Below are positions 1-7,575 of a DNA stretch of 64,000 bases, piece by piece. The notes under the pieces were generated by a model. It was not told where the DNA came from. It saw only the letters and a program-made list of their open reading frames with translations, and did no database searches. The position numbers and the translations under genes were made by a program. Every line of letters starts with the position of its first letter. The first letter of the stretch is position 1. Source of the DNA: Hyphomicrobium sp. (lineage in GTDB: Bacteria; Pseudomonadota; Alphaproteobacteria; Rhizobiales; Hyphomicrobiaceae); the NCBI GenBank assembly GCA_022844105.1, contig JALHMJ010000006.1:54110-118109 (forward strand). Reading direction: 5' to 3'.

Positions 1-3
1 GTT

Positions 4-93
4 ATGACCCTCGTCTTGGATCACGACCGCGACCTGATCGATTTGCGCGCTCGTCGCGCCGGTGTGAATGCACGAGAGGAGGTCACGTCATGA
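4..93 (+). CDS. 29-residue mini-ORF, copy A
   Basis: The frame starts with the same nine residues as BchZ (MTLVLDHDR), continues into a charged tail ending VNAREEVTS, and stops at a TGA that overlaps the ATG of the next mini-ORF. It is also open to the left edge of the window, so it could instead be the C-terminus of bchY. A stop at 5-7 in another frame suggests that bchY itself ends there. The start is preceded by GTT rather than GTC as in the other copies. Function is unknown; translation is inferred from its conservative differences from copy B. Confidence 0.4.
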   Translation: MTLVLDHDRDLIDLRARRAGVNAREEVTS

Positions 94-179
94 CCCTCGT
101 CTTGGATCACGACCGCAACTTAGTTGAATTGCGCGGTCGTCGCGCCGGTGTGAATGCACGAGAGGAGGTCACGTCATGA
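90..179 (+). CDS. 29-residue mini-ORF, copy B
   Basis: A second mini-ORF has a good AGGAGG site 7 bases upstream and a TGA overlapping the bchZ ATG, so it should be translationally coupled to bchZ. It differs from copy A at five residues, mostly conservatively: D to N, I to V, D to E, A to G, plus a leucine codon changed twice but kept as leucine. This pattern looks more like protein-level constraint than random drift. It is not a full gene of any family I recognise. It may be a leader that meters BchZ synthesis, or simply duplication debris. Confidence 0.45.
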   Translation: MTLVLDHDRNLVELRGRRAGVNAREEVTS

Positions 180-1630
180 CCCTCGTCTTGGATCACGACC
201 GCGCGGGTGGCTACTGGGGCTCAGTGTACGTTTTCGCCGCGATCAAGGGATTGCAGGTCATCATCGACGGCCCGGTCGGCTGCGAAAATCTGCCGGTCAC
301 ATCGGTGCTGCACTACACCGATGCGCTGCCGCCGCACGAGTTGCCGATCGTCGTCACCGGACTTTCCGAAGAAGAGCTCGGCAAGACCGGTACCGAAGGC
401 GCCATGCGCCGCGCGCACAAGACGCTTGATCCGCATATGCCGGCGGTGGTCGTGACCGGCTCGATCGCTGAAATGATCGGTGGCGGCGTGACGCCGGAGG
501 GAACCAACATTCAGCGCTTTCTGCCGCGCACCATCGATGAAGATCAGTGGCAGAGCGCGGACAGGGCCATGACGTGGCTGTGGACACAGTTCGGGCGCAA
601 GAAGGTTCCCGAACTAAAGCCGCGAGCCGAGGGCCAGAAGCCGCGCGTCAACATCATCGGTCCGATCTACGGCACGTTCAACACGCCGTCCGATCTTGCA
701 GAAATCCGCCGTCTCATCGAAGGCATCGGCGCTCAAGTCAACATGGTTTTCCCACTCGGATCACACGTCGCCGACGTGGCGAAACTCGCGGATGCGGAAG
801 CCAATATCTGCATGTACCGCGAATATGGACGCCTGCTTTGCGAAACGTTGGAGCGGCCGTACCTGCAGGCGCCGATCGGCATTCATTCGACCACGCTGTT
901 CCTGCGCAAGCTCGGCGACATGTTGGGGCTCGATCCAGAGCCGTTCATTACCCGCGAAAAGCATACGACGATCAAGCCGATCTGGGACCTGTGGCGTTCC
1001 GTGACGCAGGATTTCTTCGGTACAGCATCGTTTGGTATCGCTGCCAACGAAACCTACACGCGCGGCGTGCGCCAGTTTCTCGAAACAGAACTCGGGCTGC
1101 CGTGCAACTTCGCCTTTTCCCGCAAGCCCGGCATCAAGCCTGACAATGACGCGGTGCGCGCCGCCATCAAACAGACGCCGCCGCTGATCATCTTTGGAAG
1201 CTACAACGAGCGCATGTATCTGGCGGAAGCCGGCGGGCGTGGCGTGTTCATTCCGGCCTCCTTCCCAGGCGCCATCATTCGCCGGCATACCGGCACGCCA
1301 TTCATGGGCTACGCGGGCGCGACTTATCTCGTGCAGGAAGTCTGCAACGCACTGTTCGACGCGCTGTTCCATATCCTCCCGCTCGCCGCCGACATGGACC
1401 GGGTCGATCCCACGCCGGCGCGCGTTCATGCCGAACTGCCTTGGGACGATGACGCAAAACACGCCTTCGATGAGTTCATCGAGGAACAACCCATTCTCAT
1501 CCGAATCTCGGCTGCCAAGCGTCTTCGCGACGCGGCCGAACGTACCGCACGTCAAGCGGGAGAGACACGCGTCAGCGCACGCCGCCTCGCCTTGTCTCGC
1601 CCGTTCATCAAGGAGGGCCACGCTGCATGA
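176..1630 (+). CDS. bchZ: Chlorophyllide a reductase subunit Z
   Basis: BchZ is the NifK-like subunit of chlorophyllide a oxidoreductase. With BchY it forms the catalytic component that takes electrons from BchX and reduces ring B of chlorophyllide a in bacteriochlorophyll synthesis. The 484-residue protein matches the family closely: the N-terminal [11 protein letters not shown], the [12 protein letters not shown] stretch with its conserved Cys, the [11 protein letters not shown] segment and the [13 protein letters not shown] segment are all present. I chose the ATG at 176 because it has AGGAGG upstream and fits the family N-terminus. Its stop overlaps the pufQ start as ATGA, so bchZ and pufQ are probably co-translated. 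Confidence 0.97.
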   Translation: MTLVLDHDRAGGYWGSVYVFAAIKGLQVIIDGPVGCENLPVTSVLHYTDALPPHELPIVVTGLSEEELGKTGTEGAMRRAHKTLDPHMPAVVVTGSIAEMIGGGVTPEGTNIQRFLPRTIDEDQWQSADRAMTWLWTQFGRKKVPELKPRAEGQKPRVNIIGPIYGTFNTPSDLAEIRRLIEGIGAQVNMVFPLGSHVADVAKLADAEANICMYREYGRLLCETLERPYLQAPIGIHSTTLFLRKLGDMLGLDPEPFITREKHTTIKPIWDLWRSVTQDFFGTASFGIAANETYTRGVRQFLETELGLPCNFAFSRKPGIKPDNDAVRAAIKQTPPLIIFGSYNERMYLAEAGGRGVFIPASFPGAIIRRHTGTPFMGYAGATYLVQEVCNALFDALFHILPLAADMDRVDPTPARVHAELPWDDDAKHAFDEFIEEQPILIRISAAKRLRDAAERTARQAGETRVSARRLALSRPFIKEGHAA

Positions 1631-2022
1631 CAACGCTTTCAATTCCTGGACCGTCCACTCGGTCGAGTTTCGTTCGCGTGCGCGCCCTGCCGGTTGTCGG
1701 ACCACGCCGCGGCGCATCGCAAGCGCCAGCGCTTCGCGAACCCTCTCTGGCCAGCACGGCCGGTGACGCTGCCGTGTCTCGCGCACTGGCGCAACACGCC
1801 GGAGCACCGCGGCCCGCAGCCAACCCCAAAAAGCAGGATGCCGTCGAATTTCGACTGATCTTCACGCTTGCCTTCGCGGTTTTCCTTCTGACGTCGGTCA
1901 TCGAACGAGCAATGCCGCACAAGTGGGCGCAGCGGGTGGGCGATGGCGAAGTCCGCAAATCCGTTTTCGAGCAGGCCAGAGAGGCAGCGCACATCAGCGC
2001 CGCCTACGCATTCATGGGCTGA
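1627..2022 (+). CDS. pufQ: PufQ, bacteriochlorophyll-synthesis accessory protein, long form
   Basis: PufQ is a small membrane protein needed for normal bacteriochlorophyll formation and lies between bchZ and pufB in purple bacteria. The C-terminal 60 residues fit: a single membrane segment ([16 protein letters not shown]) after a short EFR motif, and the ending AAYAFMG. The protein is 131 residues, whereas PufQ is usually about 70-80. The extra N-terminal 70 residues are rich in Ala, Pro, Ser and Arg and look disordered. The start overlaps the bchZ stop, which supports the long form, but an internal start cannot be excluded. Confidence 0.85.
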   Translation: MTTLSIPGPSTRSSFVRVRALPVVGPRRGASQAPALREPSLASTAGDAAVSRALAQHAGAPRPAANPKKQDAVEFRLIFTLAFAVFLLTSVIERAMPHKWAQRVGDGEVRKSVFEQAREAAHISAAYAFMG

Positions 2023-2157
2023 TCCAATACCGAATTCGCCCGGGCCTGACACAGACCGGACGAGCCTGCAACGTGGTGTCCAAAGCCACGGACTACCCCT
2101 GCCGCGCGGGTCGATGCGCGGTAACGGCCGCAAGGCCAATTCACGGAGAGTACCAAC

Positions 2158-2385
2158 ATGGCTGCTGATAACAGAAGCGGCTCGGTGTCGGGATTGACCG
2201 AATCGGAAGCGAAGGAGTTCCACGGAATCTTCGTCACTTCCTTCATTATCTTCACGGTCATCGCGATTATCGCGCACTTCCTCGTATGGCAGTGGCGTCC
2301 CTGGTTTCCGGGGCCGACCGGCTACGCGTCGTTGATCGATGGCGCAAACTACGCCCTGAGCTACCTGCCGTCGCTCAAGGCATAA
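2158..2385 (+). CDS. pufB: Light-harvesting complex 1 beta chain
   Basis: This 75-residue LH1 beta polypeptide binds bacteriochlorophyll in the antenna ring around the reaction centre. It has the polar N-terminus with [12 protein letters not shown], one membrane helix with the pigment-ligand His in IIAHFLVW, and the aromatic RPWFPGP motif. The C-terminus is about 20 residues longer than in short LH1 beta chains. A GGAG-type site lies about ten bases upstream. It is followed 19 bases later by pufA. Confidence 0.96.
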   Translation: MAADNRSGSVSGLTESEAKEFHGIFVTSFIIFTVIAIIAHFLVWQWRPWFPGPTGYASLIDGANYALSYLPSLKA

Positions 2386-2404
2386 CCCAGAGGGAGATGA
2401 GAAC

Positions 2405-2587
2405 ATGTGGAAGATTTGGCTTCTCTTCGATCCTCGGCGGACATTGATCGCCTTGGCAACATTCCTGTTCAGCCTTGCGGTCCTGATCCACTTCATCCTG
2501 TTGAGCACCGATCGCTTCAACTGGATCGAAGGACCTCGTCCCGCCAAGGCGGCACAGATCGAAATGCCGCTGATGAAGGCGGTCTGA
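2405..2587 (+). CDS. pufA: Light-harvesting complex 1 alpha chain
   Basis: This 60-residue LH1 alpha polypeptide pairs with PufB. It has the typical N-terminus [12 protein letters not shown], one membrane helix with the bacteriochlorophyll-ligand His in LIHFILLST, and a short C-terminal tail after RFNWIEG. A GGGAGATG ribosome-binding site precedes the start. A strong hairpin follows the stop. Confidence 0.97.
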   Translation: MWKIWLLFDPRRTLIALATFLFSLAVLIHFILLSTDRFNWIEGPRPAKAAQIEMPLMKAV

Positions 2588-2599
2588 CCGCTACACCAT

Positions 2600-2633
2600 G
2601 GAACCGGACGGACGGTATCGCCCGTCCGGTTCC
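2600..2633 (+). promoter_or_regulatory. pufA-pufL intercistronic stem-loop
   Basis: A perfect 12-bp inverted repeat, GGAACCGGACGG (2600-2611) and CCGTCCGGTTCC (2622-2633), closes a 10-base loop just after the pufA stop. There is no T-run, so it is not a typical intrinsic terminator. In Rhodobacter, hairpins at this position protect the pufBA segment from 3' decay and raise LH1 over reaction-centre synthesis. The same role is inferred here from position and shape. Confidence 0.85.
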
Positions 2634-2705
2634 CAATACCGCGATCGAATGAAAACAATAATGACTCGCAGCCGGCTGCGTGCCGACTGAGCGGAGAATC
2701 CAGCC

Positions 2706-3536
2706 ATGGCTATGCTTAACTTCGAGAGAAAATATCGTGTTCGTGGCGGAACGCTGACCGGCGGGGATCTGTTCGACTTCTGGGTCGGGCCCTTCTACGT
2801 CGGCTTCTTCGGCGTTACGACCATCTTCTTCATCTTCGTCGGCGTCGGCCTCATCTGCTGGGGCGCCTCACTCGGCCCGACATGGAACCTGTTCCGCCTC
2901 TCTATCAATCCGCCGCCGCCGGAGTTCGGCCTCGGCTTCGCCCCGCTGAAACAGGGCGGCATCTGGCAGGCGGTCACTGTCTGCGCCACAGGAGCGTTTG
3001 TCTCCTGGGCCCTTCGGGAAGTGGAAATCTGCCGTAAACTCGGCATGGGCTATCACGTCCCATTTGCATTCTCGGTCGCAATCCTCGCTTACGTTACTCT
3101 CGTGATCTTCCGCCCTATCGCAATGGGTTCCTGGTCCTACGGTTTCCCGTACGGCTTCATGAGCCACCTCGATTGGGTATCAGGCACGGGCTACGCATAC
3201 GGCAACTTTCACTACAACCCGGCGCATATGATCGCGATCACGTTTTTCTTCACAACGACTCTCGCACTCGGCTTGCACGGCGCTCTCGTCCTGTCTGCGG
3301 TGAACCCGCCTAAGGGAGAAGTGGTGAAGACACCCGAGCACGAAAACAGCTACTTCCGCGATACCATCGGCTACTCCATCGGCACGCTAGGCATCCATCG
3401 CCTCGGCCTGTTCCTGGCGTTGTCGGCAGGCTTCTGGAGTGCTGTGTGCATTATTATCTCCGGTCCGCTTTGGGCCGAAGGCGATCCCTGGGTCGACTGG
3501 TGGAACTGGTGGCTCGAACTGCCGATCTGGTCGTAG
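2706..3536 (+). CDS. pufL: Photosynthetic reaction centre L subunit
   Basis: The L subunit forms half of the type II reaction-centre core that binds the special pair, accessory pigments and quinones. The 276-residue length is normal. Visible family features are the N-terminal [21 protein letters not shown], five hydrophobic helices, the [11 protein letters not shown] segment with special-pair region histidines, the LHGALVLS helix, and the C-terminal [12 protein letters not shown]. It lies 118 bases after pufA behind the intercistronic hairpin and is followed by pufM after 15 bases. Confidence 0.98.
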   Translation: MAMLNFERKYRVRGGTLTGGDLFDFWVGPFYVGFFGVTTIFFIFVGVGLICWGASLGPTWNLFRLSINPPPPEFGLGFAPLKQGGIWQAVTVCATGAFVSWALREVEICRKLGMGYHVPFAFSVAILAYVTLVIFRPIAMGSWSYGFPYGFMSHLDWVSGTGYAYGNFHYNPAHMIAITFFFTTTLALGLHGALVLSAVNPPKGEVVKTPEHENSYFRDTIGYSIGTLGIHRLGLFLALSAGFWSAVCIIISGPLWAEGDPWVDWWNWWLELPIWS

Positions 3537-3551
3537 GGGGAGGAAACACAC

Positions 3552-4481
3552 ATGACTTACTACCAGAACATCTTCACCCAGTTGCAGGTCAAGCCGCATC
3601 CGGAACCGGGCATTGACCTACCGGCTGGTGAATCGGACCGGCGCGGCGAGCCTTTCTTCTCGTACTGGGCGGGCAAAATAGGCGATGCGCAGATCGGGCC
3701 AATTTACCTTGGCACACTGGGTTTCCTCTCGCTCGTTTGCGGAATTATCGCGATCGAGATCATCGGCCTCAATATGTTGGCGTCGGTGAATTGGGATCCA
3801 GTGCAGTTCATCCGCAAGTTGCCCTACCTTGCGCTTGAGCCGCCGAAGCCGGAGTACGGCCTTACCATTCCGCCACTCAAAGAGGGCGGCTGGTGGCTGA
3901 TGGCCGGCTTCTTCCTGACGACGTCCATCTTGTTGTGGTGGGCGCGCATGTACCGCCGGGCCCGCGCGCTCGGAATGGGCACGCACGTTGCGTGGGCTTT
4001 TGCCGCCGCCATCTGGCTTTACCTCGTGCTGGGCTTCATCCGCCCGGTCTTGATGGGTCAATTCAGCGAAGCGGTACCGTTCGGCATCTTCCCGCACCTC
4101 GACTGGACGAATAACTTCTCCATCACCTACGGCAACCTGTTCTACAATCCGTTTCACATGCTCTCGATCGTTTTCCTGTATGGCTCGGCTCTGCTGTTTG
4201 CCATGCACGGCGCCACGATCTTGGCTGTGAGCCGGTACGGCGGCGAGCGCGAGATCGAACAGATCACCGATCGCGGCACGGCGTCTGAACGCGCTGCCCT
4301 CTTCTGGCGGTGGACGATGGGCTTCAACGCTTCGATGGAATCGATCCATCGCTGGGCGTGGTGGTTCGCGGTGCTGTGTCCGCTGACCGGCGGCATCGGC
4401 ATTCTGCTCACCGGTACGGCCGTCGATAACTGGTACGACTGGGGCCTGAAGCACGGACTTGCTCCAGCCGCATGGCCATGA
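3552..4481 (+). CDS. pufM: Photosynthetic reaction centre M subunit
   Basis: The M subunit pairs with PufL in the reaction-centre core. The 309-residue protein shows the [13 protein letters not shown] start, five membrane helices, [13 protein letters not shown], the [17 protein letters not shown] helix and loop, and [11 protein letters not shown] near the quinone and iron site. A GGGGGAGG site lies upstream. No pufC (tetrahaem cytochrome) or pufX follows. The operon ends in an intrinsic terminator about 40 bases downstream, so electron donation probably relies on a soluble or separately encoded cytochrome. Confidence 0.98.
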   Translation: MTYYQNIFTQLQVKPHPEPGIDLPAGESDRRGEPFFSYWAGKIGDAQIGPIYLGTLGFLSLVCGIIAIEIIGLNMLASVNWDPVQFIRKLPYLALEPPKPEYGLTIPPLKEGGWWLMAGFFLTTSILLWWARMYRRARALGMGTHVAWAFAAAIWLYLVLGFIRPVLMGQFSEAVPFGIFPHLDWTNNFSITYGNLFYNPFHMLSIVFLYGSALLFAMHGATILAVSRYGGEREIEQITDRGTASERAALFWRWTMGFNASMESIHRWAWWFAVLCPLTGGIGILLTGTAVDNWYDWGLKHGLAPAAWP

Positions 4482-4520
4482 CGGACTAGCCTACGACGGC
4501 GACACGATTGACAATCAGCA

Positions 4521-4549
4521 GGCCCGGCGGGTTTCTCGCCGGGCCTTTT
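4521..4549 (+). terminator. Intrinsic terminator of the puf operon
   Basis: A 9-bp GC-rich stem, GGCCCGGCG (4521-4529) with CGCCGGGCC (4537-4545), is followed directly by TTTT. It sits 39 bases after the pufM stop and marks the end of the bch-puf transcript. The rest of 4482-4753 contains no gene I can support. Confidence 0.9.
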
Positions 4550-4753
4550 CCATTGGCACGATCGCAGACACTCACATTATCTCGCCGCACGATGGCGCGC
4601 CGGGAGGCTTGTCAAATCACAACCGCTGCTCACATCGGCCGGAGCTTCGGCTGAGATTTGGCGTCGCGTAGGACGGCAAAATTGATGTCGGTCGGTGCAG
4701 GGGAAAACAAGCGCAAGCGTCGCCGCACCTGAATGTTCACAACCTGCGATCCG

Positions 4754-6424
4754 CTAAGCGGCGGCTTGCCCTGGTTTACCCACCACGTCGGCTTTGACCG
4801 GGCGGCGGCCGCCGAAAAGTGTGCCTTGCCCCATCAAGACCCCGAAACCAAAGAGGCGCGCGAGCGTCTCTTCGCTGTCAATGCCTTCGACGATCAGACC
4901 GAAGCCCTGATCGGCCAGGAACCGGCAGACATCGCTCGGCGGGATCTGACCGCCCGGGTGAGGCAGACCGTGCATCAACATCGCGGCTTCCACTTTCACA
5001 AAGCCGAAGCCGGCATTGGCCATTGCGGCAAAGTTCATGTCGAGGTCGGTCAGGGCAGAGATGGCAAAGCGGAACCCCAACGCGGAGAGTGCGCTCACGG
5101 CGCGCTGCTCGGATGCGCGGAAGGCGCGAATGTCGGATTGCTTAAATGTGAGGATCAGCTGTCGGGCCGTCGCGGGGCGCGCGACGAAATCCAGCTGCAT
5201 GCTGCGGGTGAAATCCGGTTCAATTAAAGCTTCGCCCGAAGCGCGGGAAAACACGGCTCCGCTTTTGCCACGGCTCGCCAGACGTTCGGCAACGATCGCA
5301 CTGCGCTCGATGCGCACATAATCAAACAATGGAAGAAGACCGCGTCCGGCGAATACATCGCCCTCGCCGTCGCCCATCGGCTCGGAATTCACACCGCGCA
5401 AAGCGATGCTGACTTCGTAATGCTGCGCTACGTGATTGCCGAGACTGAGAATCGGCTCCAGAAAAACATCGACCCGCCCCGCTGCGATGGCCTCGCGCAC
5501 GGCCAACCGCTGGGCATCGAAGGGATCGGCCGCGGGCTCGGGCGGCGTTGCGGTCAAGGTATCCGAAATCGCAGATGCCGCCGGCGCGAAAACGGCTGAG
5601 GACGGTTTGTGCATGGCATGCGCGGCGGCATGCAACGCCTCGAGCGAGGCCGCGACGCCCGCAGCGGTCTCGGCTGGCAACGGATGTTGCGCTGGCATTG
5701 TTGCCAGTTCCTTGGCCTGCTCGGCAGCCGTAACCTGGAACAACATATCCTTGATGCGCCTCTGCAGCATCTCGACATCGTCTTCGCGCACCGCGGACGG
5801 TGCAACGGCGGGTGCTGGTTCGTAGCGGGGCTCAACTTCTGCCAATGCAGGCGCCAGACGGTGCGCAGCCTCGACCGGCAGCGCGGACTCGACTGTTTGC
5901 CAATAGTCGCTGAACGATTCACCGGGGGCGGCGGTCGGCGCGCCTTCATAAGCTTCAAAACGAGGCGACTGAGAACCGTTGAAGTCGCCACTGAGGTCCG
6001 CGACCGGCGCGGCCTGGAACGGTCGTTCTGCGAGTTCGGCGGTGGAACGTTGCATCGGCAAAGGGGGAACGGCAGCCGATTGCCGAGCGGCGCCGGGTTG
6101 TGGCGCCATCGAGCGGCTCGGCGGCGCAGGAATGATGGCCGGTGCAGCCGGCTGGTTCAAGCTGGCTTCGACTTCGAGCCGCTGCAGTTGGTCGTTGAGC
6201 GCGATCCGTTCAGCCTCGCCTCGCCGCCAGGCTTGAAAACCGACCAGGCCGATAAACAGGGACATTCCAACCAGAGCCGCCATTCCCATCGGCAGTCCCA
6301 TGTGAACATGGAGACCGACCACAATGGCCGCGACCACCAGTGAGATACTAACGAGGACCAAGGACTCGCCTCCCGATGCTGCGGGCTTATCGGGATGCAT
6401 CGTCCGCTTGCGCGTGCTCGGCAT
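4754..6424 (-). CDS. Membrane-anchored EAL-domain protein, degenerate active site
   Basis: This 556-residue protein has two N-terminal membrane segments (about residues 22-70), a long low-complexity Ala/Pro linker, and a C-terminal EAL-type domain (about 310-550). EAL domains hydrolyse or bind cyclic di-GMP. Here the signature is altered: EPI then YEVSIAL in place of the EAL core, and the usual DDFGTG loop reads TDLDMN, so one metal-binding Asp is lost. The FVKVE and VEGIDSEETL...GQGTLFG segments remain. A receptor or structural role is more likely than strong phosphodiesterase activity. I prefer the ATG at 6424, behind an AGGA site, over an ATG at 6457. Confidence 0.8.
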   Translation of the reverse strand: MPSTRKRTMHPDKPAASGGESLVLVSISLVVAAIVVGLHVHMGLPMGMAALVGMSLFIGLVGFQAWRRGEAERIALNDQLQRLEVEASLNQPAAPAIIPAPPSRSMAPQPGAARQSAAVPPLPMQRSTAELAERPFQAAPVADLSGDFNGSQSPRFEAYEGAPTAAPGESFSDYWQTVESALPVEAAHRLAPALAEVEPRYEPAPAVAPSAVREDDVEMLQRRIKDMLFQVTAAEQAKELATMPAQHPLPAETAAGVAASLEALHAAAHAMHKPSSAVFAPAASAISDTLTATPPEPAADPFDAQRLAVREAIAAGRVDVFLEPILSLGNHVAQHYEVSIALRGVNSEPMGDGEGDVFAGRGLLPLFDYVRIERSAIVAERLASRGKSGAVFSRASGEALIEPDFTRSMQLDFVARPATARQLILTFKQSDIRAFRASEQRAVSALSALGFRFAISALTDLDMNFAAMANAGFGFVKVEAAMLMHGLPHPGGQIPPSDVCRFLADQGFGLIVEGIDSEETLARLFGFGVLMGQGTLFGGRRPVKADVVGKPGQAAA

Positions 6425-6815
6425 GTGGTTGCGATCCTGGAAAAAATTGAGAATCATATGGACTTAGGATCGACGGGTCATGGCCCCGCGGGCAATTCAC
6501 GCGCCCTGTTTTTCACCAGATTTCCACAGGCTGTCCGCCGATGCTGGCCGCGCGTGGCAGATGCGCACCTGTTTTTTGACGTACCGCGAAGGCCGCATCG
6601 ACAATGACGAATGTGCATGGAAGCCAAAGGCTTGCCTGGAACGCGCAGTTTTGCCCCCGCCGGCAAGCGGCCGCTGCGCCGCTTTTTCGACATGACCCGG
6701 CCCAGAGCACAGCCCGAATCGAACCGCTGTTTAGATGTCGTTAGGCGAATCGGCGTGCTATCGATCAGGCCGGATCGCTAATCTTCTCCGGCGTAATTCA
6801 GGAGCATGCCGTCCG
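6425..6815. other. Intergenic region between divergent genes
   Basis: About 390 bases separate the EAL-like gene and the SDR-like gene. Both strands are open in several frames, but none shows a convincing start, ribosome-binding site or family match. The region should hold promoters for both genes. I see no clear operator, hairpin terminator or RNA gene. Confidence 0.5.
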
Positions 6816-7568
6816 ATGTATATGAGCGTCATTGCGCGCGAAGCAGGTTGTGAGACCTATCCCGAACTGGCAGGGACCCGAGTTGCGGTCAGCGGCCTAT
6901 CTCCGGCCATCGGCGTCGATCTTGCTCGCAGTTTTGCCGAGCGCAAGGCACGGCTGATAATTCAGACCGATGAACAGTCGCCGGAGATGGTGGCGCTGGC
7001 CGCTCTTCTTGCCAGCACCGCCGGCGAACTCGCTCTCGTCGATCTACCGTTCAACGGCTTAGCGACGCCGACGCGGTTTGCTCAGCGCGCGGCTGAAGGT
7101 TTCGGCGGGCTCGACATGGTCGTCAACCTTGTGTCGATCACGCATGCCGACCTCGCAGACGTAGATGAACTGGATGCAATCGAAGACCTGATCGTGACCA
7201 AGCTCAGTCCGATGCGCGAGATTACGGAAGTCGCTGCCAACCGCATGGCGCTGACCTGGTCAGAGGGCTCGATCCTGAATGTTGTCGTGGCGGCGGCGCC
7301 GCAATCAGCGCGCGAGGCGGCCATTCTGGGAATGGTGCGTCAAGCTCTCGCGGCCATGACGTTGGATCAAGCGCGGCGCTGGTCGGGTGATGCGGTGCGG
7401 ATCAATGCGGTGGGGCCAAAATCCACCACGCTGGATGCGATGAGCGGTGCGTGCCTCACCAGCGAACCCGACATTGCCGCACTGGCGCTCTATGTCGCCA
7501 GCCGCAAGGGCCGCACGCTAACGGGGCACGTCTTCGACGCGGAAGGCGTTGCACGGCGCGGCTGCTAA
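6816..7568 (+). CDS. SDR-fold protein lacking the catalytic Tyr and Lys
   Basis: The protein has the shape of a short-chain dehydrogenase: a beta-alpha-beta start (VAVSGLSPAIG), a central DMVVNLVS strand, and a late VRINAVGPKST segment. Its nucleotide-binding glycine motif is weak. The family YxxxK appears as QSARE (about residues 163-167), so the catalytic Tyr is Gln and the Lys is Glu, and the upstream Ser is also absent. It may be non-catalytic. I chose the ATG at 6816 because of the AGGAGC site 11 bases upstream; an in-frame ATG lies at 6822. It converges with the RND gene 8 bases away. Confidence 0.75.
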   Translation: MYMSVIAREAGCETYPELAGTRVAVSGLSPAIGVDLARSFAERKARLIIQTDEQSPEMVALAALLASTAGELALVDLPFNGLATPTRFAQRAAEGFGGLDMVVNLVSITHADLADVDELDAIEDLIVTKLSPMREITEVAANRMALTWSEGSILNVVVAAAPQSAREAAILGMVRQALAAMTLDQARRWSGDAVRINAVGPKSTTLDAMSGACLTSEPDIAALALYVASRKGRTLTGHVFDAEGVARRGC

Positions 7569-7575
7569 CTGGTTC

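Larger units (their letters stand above)
4..202. repeat. 86-bp tandem repeat at the bchY-bchZ junction
   Basis: Two full 86-bp units (4-89 and 90-175) are followed by the first 27 bases of a third (176-202), which is the real start of bchZ. The first 27 bases of each unit are identical in all three, and the last part, with the AGGAGG ribosome-binding site, is identical in the two full units. The 7 differences between the full units all fall within a 20-base middle stretch. Each unit carries its own ATG, and each ATG overlaps the stop of the preceding small frame as ATGA. The simplest origin is tandem duplication across an overlapping gene junction. Confidence 0.95.

Noticed and set aside
761-1807. 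Long minus-strand frame (348 codons) opposite bchZ
   Set aside because: It is antisense to a clear bchZ/pufQ region and has no family-like motifs. Long antisense frames are expected in GC-rich DNA.
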